Assembly: GCA_963800975.1 (NCBI GenBank)
Contig: CAWDDB010000019.1
Location: forward strand, 124,001 to 188,000
Direction of reading: 5' to 3'
DNA from: JALYGY01 sp963800975
GTDB lineage: Bacteria; Actinomycetota; Rubrobacteria; Rubrobacterales; Rubrobacteraceae
DNA length: 64,000 nucleotides
Below are positions 60,292-64,000 of the stretch, piece after piece. Under the pieces are notes generated by a model that saw only the letters and a program-made list of their open reading frames with translations, searched no databases and was not told the DNA's origin. The stretch's first letter is position 1, and each line of letters opens with the position of its first letter. The translations under genes and the position numbers were made by a program.

Positions 60292-61508
60292 CCCATCTGC
60301 CGGATGCGATCGGCAACCACCTTACCGAACAAAGGCGCCATGTTCAGTTTACCGGTATCAATCGTATGGTAGCGGCCCCGTGACCGGGGACCAATCGCAT
60401 ATCTCTCGTGGAGGCCGCTCCTGGGGTCATGTATATCCGTCTCACCCCAAGCGAAGATAATGCCTCCTTTGACCCGGCAATATTCAACGGCGTCTGGGGT
60501 CAAGTCGGCGACCGCCGGAACGATTTGGACGAGACCATCGAGGATCGCCTGGCGCATCGCCATCGAGGCGGGCTCGTCGAGCACCAGCGGCCACGGCGGC
60601 GGGCTCAATTCAGACGAGGCGTCCCTCATGCCCGCGGGATACCAGGAAAGGTAAAGTTCGCCGCTGCCATACGGTGCGATGTCACCGAAAGGACCGAGAA
60701 CGATAGTAGTAGGCGGGATGGTCGAGGTGATACCGGGAGCGCGCAGCCGCAGGTAGTGCTTAACCCGGTAGAGCCACGGGCGCTCAGGTTCTAGCCCAGC
60801 CGTCTTATCAACAGCAAGGCGACCATCCCAGAGAGCATTCACAACGTGATCGTATCGCTCGCGCGTCCGGCTCCCGGAGACCTCGAAGTCGACGGTCACG
60901 CCCTTAGCGTTTTGTTCCACCCCGTGCACGTGCGTTCGCAAATGACGCCGGATCCTGGGGTCCGCCGAAAGTCGCGCGCGGACCAGCGCGGCCAGAGCCT
61001 CGGGATCGATGCTGATCTCCGGCGTCTTGAAAGCTGCCGAGACCAATCGCCGGTCGAATAGAGATGCGCACTCAGCCTCGGACATTCGGATGGGCGGCGC
61101 CCGATAGTCACTACCAAAGTAATCGAGCTGAACGCCTCGGCTCTCCTCGAGGGCAATCGCATGCGAAGCCCGGAGGTGTCTCTCGACCTCGGCAACGCTA
61201 AGGAGACCTTCGGTGTGAACGACGTAATTGAAGGGCGGCGATTTGGGGATGGAATCGACATCGCTACCGATCCACCGCCGCAGCAGGGATGAGAACGCGA
61301 TCGTGCCCTTGACCATGGTGCGCGCCGTGCTGAGCGTGCGGTCGTTGGCGTACACGTACCCCAGGTGAATTTTGCCTTCGTTCTGTGCGGAGGCTTGCGC
61401 CACGCAACGGTGGTTCTTGTCATAGAGATCGACTGTGATACCGGCGGATGCGAGTTCCATTGCGACGCAAGCACCTTGAAGACCGGCCCCTAGGACCGCG
61501 ACACGCAC
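60288..61508 (-). CDS. FAD-dependent oxidoreductase (DAO family)
   Basis: 406 aa. R-V-A-V-L-G-A-G-L-Q-G-A-C-V-A-M-E-L-A (G-x-G-x-x-G) binds FAD, with D-L-Y-D-K-N at strand 2. R-Y-D-H-V-V-N-A-L-W-D-G is the second FAD segment. C-terminal D-T-G-K-L-N-M-A-P closes the FAD site. D-amino-acid-oxidase/glycine-oxidase-like fold, substrate unknown; such enzymes next to a GT2 occur in polysaccharide or amino-sugar loci. GTG 61508 start; no SD visible. Confidence 0.87.
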   Translation of the reverse strand: MRVAVLGAGLQGACVAMELASAGITVDLYDKNHRCVAQASAQNEGKIHLGYVYANDRTLSTARTMVKGTIAFSSLLRRWIGSDVDSIPKSPPFNYVVHTEGLLSVAEVERHLRASHAIALEESRGVQLDYFGSDYRAPPIRMSEAECASLFDRRLVSAAFKTPEISIDPEALAALVRARLSADPRIRRHLRTHVHGVEQNAKGVTVDFEVSGSRTRERYDHVVNALWDGRLAVDKTAGLEPERPWLYRVKHYLRLRAPGITSTIPPTTIVLGPFGDIAPYGSGELYLSWYPAGMRDASSELSPPPWPLVLDEPASMAMRQAILDGLVQIVPAVADLTPDAVEYCRVKGGIIFAWGETDIHDPRSGLHERYAIGPRSRGRYHTIDTGKLNMAPLFGKVVADRIRQMG

Positions 61509-62033
61509 TCTAGAATCCTCTGTCTTTCACTTCGTCAATGGCGCCACGTAGCTCCTCGTCGTACGGTGCTTGCCCGCGCCGCCTCGTCTACTGCAATGTC
61601 CGACAGAACCTTCGCTCCTCTCGCGAAGCGGTCCGGTACTGTAGCACGCACGAGTGTATTCTTCCCGTCCAGCTTTCCGCTTTGGGCTAGAATATGCGCC
61701 GGCATAGATAATGCGGCGTGATGGATTCGGAACGTGCAACGATGGGACGCAGGGCCCGTTTCACTAACACAACCGGTGATGTACTTCCGCGTCTTGCAGA
61801 CCCGGGGCGGCGCCGAGCGGTTAGAATTGGCAAGAGGCCAGAGTCGAGAGCCTGCGCCACACCACTTGAAGAGTTTACCAAAGGCCCATTAACCGAAGTT
61901 ACTTGACTCAAGGGCATTCGCTCGCCTACAAAGGATCAGGCGCGACTGTGTAGCGAGCTTGTTCACGAGACAAGGCGACTTCTGGGATGAGGTCGCTGAT
62001 TTACGGTCCCAGAGAGGAAAAACGGCGACTATC
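61509..62033. other. Right end of the island, no intact gene
   Basis: Minus strand just before the oxidoreductase start reads D-E-E-L-R-G-A-I-D-E-V-K-D-R-G-F and stop, perhaps the tail of a lost sugar-pathway gene. 61700-61837 is the partner of the repeat at 55870-56003. No integrase or tRNA. Confidence 0.4.
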
Positions 62034-62289
62034 GGGGCCGGGGTAAAACCGTACTAGCCCGCTCCGATAATAACGATCGTCCCATGCGACGCCGGTACAC
62101 CATCAAGCAGATGCCGCCCGAGCTCAGGCCGCGCGAGCGGTTGCTCGCGGAGGGCCCGGAGGCGCTGAGCAGCGCGGAGCTCCTCGGCATTTTGTTCGGC
62201 ATCGGGAGCCGGGAGAAGACCGCGGTGGAGCTCGCCAGCGAGGTGATCTCCGAGAACGGGGACCTCTTCGGGCTCCACAACGCGGGCGT
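62034..62289 (+). repeat. 256-bp perfect direct repeat, right copy
   Basis: Exact copy of 49100-49355. It gives the downstream radC a complete 5' end and upstream region. Confidence 0.97.
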
Positions 62290-62767
62290 GCACGACCTCA
62301 CCCAGACGCACGGCGTGGGCGAGGCGAAGGCCTGCGTAATCCTCGCGGCGGTCGAGTTCGGAAAGCGGCTCGGGCGTGTTCGCAACCCCGGTCGCCCCGT
62401 GATATCATCCCCGGCGGACGTGGATGGGCTCTTGAGGGGGCGGATCGCCAATCTTGATCGGGAGAACTTCGTCGTCGTGCTTATGAACACGAAAAACGAA
62501 GTAATAGGGTTCCCAACGATCTCGATCGGCACGCTCTCGGCCTCGCTCGTCCACCCCAGGGAGGTCTTCAAGCCGGCCATCCGGGCCAGCGCCGCGAGCG
62601 TGGTGCTCGCCCACAACCACCCGAGCGGGAGGGTCGAGCCGAGTCGCGAAGACCGCGAGGTGACCGAGAGGTTGACGGGTGCCGGCGAGATAATCGGGAT
62701 CGAGGTGCTCGACCACGTGATCCTGGGCGACGGGTACTTTAGTATGAAGGAGCACGGGTTGCTCTGA
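62084..62767 (+). CDS. radC: RadC-family JAB/MPN domain protein
   Basis: 227 aa, full length. Residues 15-95 are the helix-hairpin-helix part (G-V-G-E-A-K-A); residues 105-227 the MPN domain with the JAMM site H177-x-H179-P-S-x10-D190 (A-H-N-H-P-S-G). Function unresolved in the family; name is historical. No SD before the ATG; the possible -10 GATAAT lies 12 bp upstream. The N-terminal 68 codons come from the duplicated repeat. Confidence 0.95.
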   Translation: MRRRYTIKQMPPELRPRERLLAEGPEALSSAELLGILFGIGSREKTAVELASEVISENGDLFGLHNAGVHDLTQTHGVGEAKACVILAAVEFGKRLGRVRNPGRPVISSPADVDGLLRGRIANLDRENFVVVLMNTKNEVIGFPTISIGTLSASLVHPREVFKPAIRASAASVVLAHNHPSGRVEPSREDREVTERLTGAGEIIGIEVLDHVILGDGYFSMKEHGLL

Positions 62768-62816
62768 CCGCGCGCACGCGGTACGGGCCGAGAACAAAAG
62801 AGCAGGATGGGGCGGT

Positions 62817-63845
62817 ATGTTTGGAGGATTATTCGGGCGGGATGTTGCGATAGATCTGGGGACGGCGAACACGCTGGTCTTCGTCAAGGGGAATGGCATC
62901 GTGCTCTCCGAGCCCTCGGTCGTCGCGATAGACCAGAAGACGGAGAAGGTCGTGGCGGTAGGTTCGGCTGCCAAGAGGATGCTCGGCCGTACCCCCGGCT
63001 CCATCGTGGCCATGCGACCTCTCAAGGACGGCGTGATCGCCGACTTTGAGGTCACGGAGAAGATGCTCTCCTACTTTATCCGCAAGGTCCAGCCGCAGCG
63101 CCGGCTCTTCCGATCACTTATCGGCCCGCGCGTCGTGGTCTGCGTGCCCTCCGGCGTCACGGGCGTCGAGCTGAGGGCGGTCAAGGAGGCTACCGAGTCG
63201 GCGGGCGCGCGCCAGGCTTACACGATAGAGGAGCCGCTCGCGGCGGCGATAGGCGCTGGCTTGCCGGTAAACGAGGCCCAGGGGTCCATGATCATAGACA
63301 TCGGTGGCGGCACCAGCGAGGTCGCCGTCATCTCCCTCGGTGGCATCGTGACCAAGTCTTCGATCCGGATAGCTGGCGATGACATAGACGACGCCATAGC
63401 CACCTACATCCAGAAAGAATACAAGCTTGCGGTCGGCACCCAGACCGCCGAGCAACTCAAGATCGAGCTCGGCAGCGCCTTCAGGCTCGAGGAGGAGGAG
63501 TCGGCTGAGATCCGGGGCCGAGACCTCGTTACGGGCCTACCCAAGACCATCGTGATAACCAGCGAGGAGGTGCGCGAGGCGATTAGCGTGCCCGTCGAGG
63601 CTATCATCGCGGCCGTGCGGGACACGCTCGACCGCACCCCGCCCGAGCTTGCCTCGGATATCATGGACCGGGGCATGGTCCTCGTCGGCGGCGGGGCGCT
63701 GCTGAGGCACCTGGACGAACGACTGAGGCGGGAGACCGGCATCCCGGTGCACGTCGCCGACGATCCGTTGATGTGCGTCGCCATCGGCAGCGGCCGATCC
63801 CTCGAGGAGATCGACTCCTACCGCGGCGCGCTCTCCTCCGCCTAG
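62817..63845 (+). CDS. mreB: Rod-shape-determining protein MreB
   Basis: 342 aa bacterial actin. A-I-D-L-G-T-A-N-T-L-V-F is phosphate loop 1; V-C-V-P-S-G-V-T-G-V-E follows; M-I-I-D-I-G-G-G-T-S-E-V-A-V-I is phosphate loop 2; G-M-V-L-V-G-G-G-A-L-L-R closes the adenosine site. It forms membrane-bound filaments that guide sidewall synthesis. Only a weak GGATGG lies before the ATG. mreC starts 7 bp after its stop. Confidence 0.97.
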   Translation: MFGGLFGRDVAIDLGTANTLVFVKGNGIVLSEPSVVAIDQKTEKVVAVGSAAKRMLGRTPGSIVAMRPLKDGVIADFEVTEKMLSYFIRKVQPQRRLFRSLIGPRVVVCVPSGVTGVELRAVKEATESAGARQAYTIEEPLAAAIGAGLPVNEAQGSMIIDIGGGTSEVAVISLGGIVTKSSIRIAGDDIDDAIATYIQKEYKLAVGTQTAEQLKIELGSAFRLEEEESAEIRGRDLVTGLPKTIVITSEEVREAISVPVEAIIAAVRDTLDRTPPELASDIMDRGMVLVGGGALLRHLDERLRRETGIPVHVADDPLMCVAIGSGRSLEEIDSYRGALSSA

Positions 63846-63851
63846 GCGCTG

Positions 63852-64000
63852 GTGGGGCGGAGGAAATCCAGCGCGGCTGGCGGCGTAGCGGCCCTGCTTG
63901 TGCTCTGCCTGGTTAGCCTCGCCCTCTTTACCGTCTACGTGAAGGAAGGCAGCGGCGGACCGCTGCACACGGTGCAGCTTGGGGCCGCCGAGGTCCTGAA
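63852..64000 (+). CDS. mreC: MreC, N-terminal part (cut by window end)
   Basis: GTG 63852 opens M-G-R-R-K-S-S and a single membrane helix (V-A-A-L-L-V-L-C-L-V-S-L-A-L-F-T-V-Y-V), then V-Q-L-G-A-A-E-V-L, the standard MreC start. The rest lies outside the window. Position directly after mreB confirms it. Confidence 0.85.
   Translation, partial: MGRRKSSAAGGVAALLVLCLVSLALFTVYVKEGSGGPLHTVQLGAAEVL

Overview
The window is GC-rich bacterial chromosome with many GTG and TTG starts and mostly clear Shine-Dalgarno (SD) sites. The conserved block tRNA-Leu, tig-clpP-clpX-valS-folC-(33-aa peptide)-(zinc ribbon)-ndk-maf-[island]-radC-mreB-mreC, with the protein sequences, suggests a deep-branching actinobacterium, most likely Rubrobacter-like. 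That placement is inference from gene order and protein style; no 16S rRNA is present.

1-13.7 kb is an accessory patchwork. It holds an IS5-family transposase tail, a MITE-like element, cut-off genes (DUF4352-like, phosphotransferase N-terminus, two phage terminase remnants) and intact small-enzyme genes: RibD_C/DHFR-family reductases, DoxX, ABM monooxygenase, VOC and an HxlR regulator. A complete spermidine/putrescine-type ABC transporter lies at 8988-12978. 13.68-16.66 kb is a rifamycin-resistance locus: a perfect 19-bp rifamycin-associated element, a decayed glycosyltransferase start and an intact rifampin phosphotransferase (rph). 16.7-21.3 kb has a sulfatase-like protein with Thr at the nucleophile position, an SMR pump, a phospholipase-D-like protein and an unknown protein.

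21.36-37.16 kb is an integration hotspot at tRNA-His. The tRNA 3' half is repeated exactly (55 bp) at 26.37 kb and imperfectly at 37.12 kb. This bounds one 5-kb segment (split MetE-like pair, RTX-repeat secreted protein, metallophosphoesterase) and one 10.7-kb segment (amidohydrolase, hydroxyisobutyrate-dehydrogenase-like, CaiB CoA-transferase plus enoyl-CoA hydratase, DHFR-like genes and fragments, peptidase S51, LMW phosphatase). No integrase is visible. 37.8-39.8 kb has a metacaspase and an LCP cell-wall protein, followed by a structured gene-free stretch and tRNA-Leu.

40.2-49.1 kb is core genome: protein folding and turnover (tig, clpP, clpX), valS, folC, ndk-like and maf. This block is interrupted by a 12.9-kb island that duplicated 256 bp (end of maf plus start of radC), leaving a broken radC' on the left and a full radC on the right. 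The island (49.36-62.03 kb) encodes two tandem arginine/cysteine-rich protamine-like peptides too small for ordinary gene calling, a coiled-coil/Tat-like surface protein, SnoaL-like and cupin proteins, small secreted proteins, a spectinomycin-kinase-like APH, an alpha/beta hydrolase, a VOC protein and a GT2/FAD-oxidoreductase pair. It also holds most copies of a short palindromic dispersed repeat (consensus TTATTCACCCA..GGGTTCTCGGAAG), usually just after stop codons. The window ends in mreB and the start of mreC.
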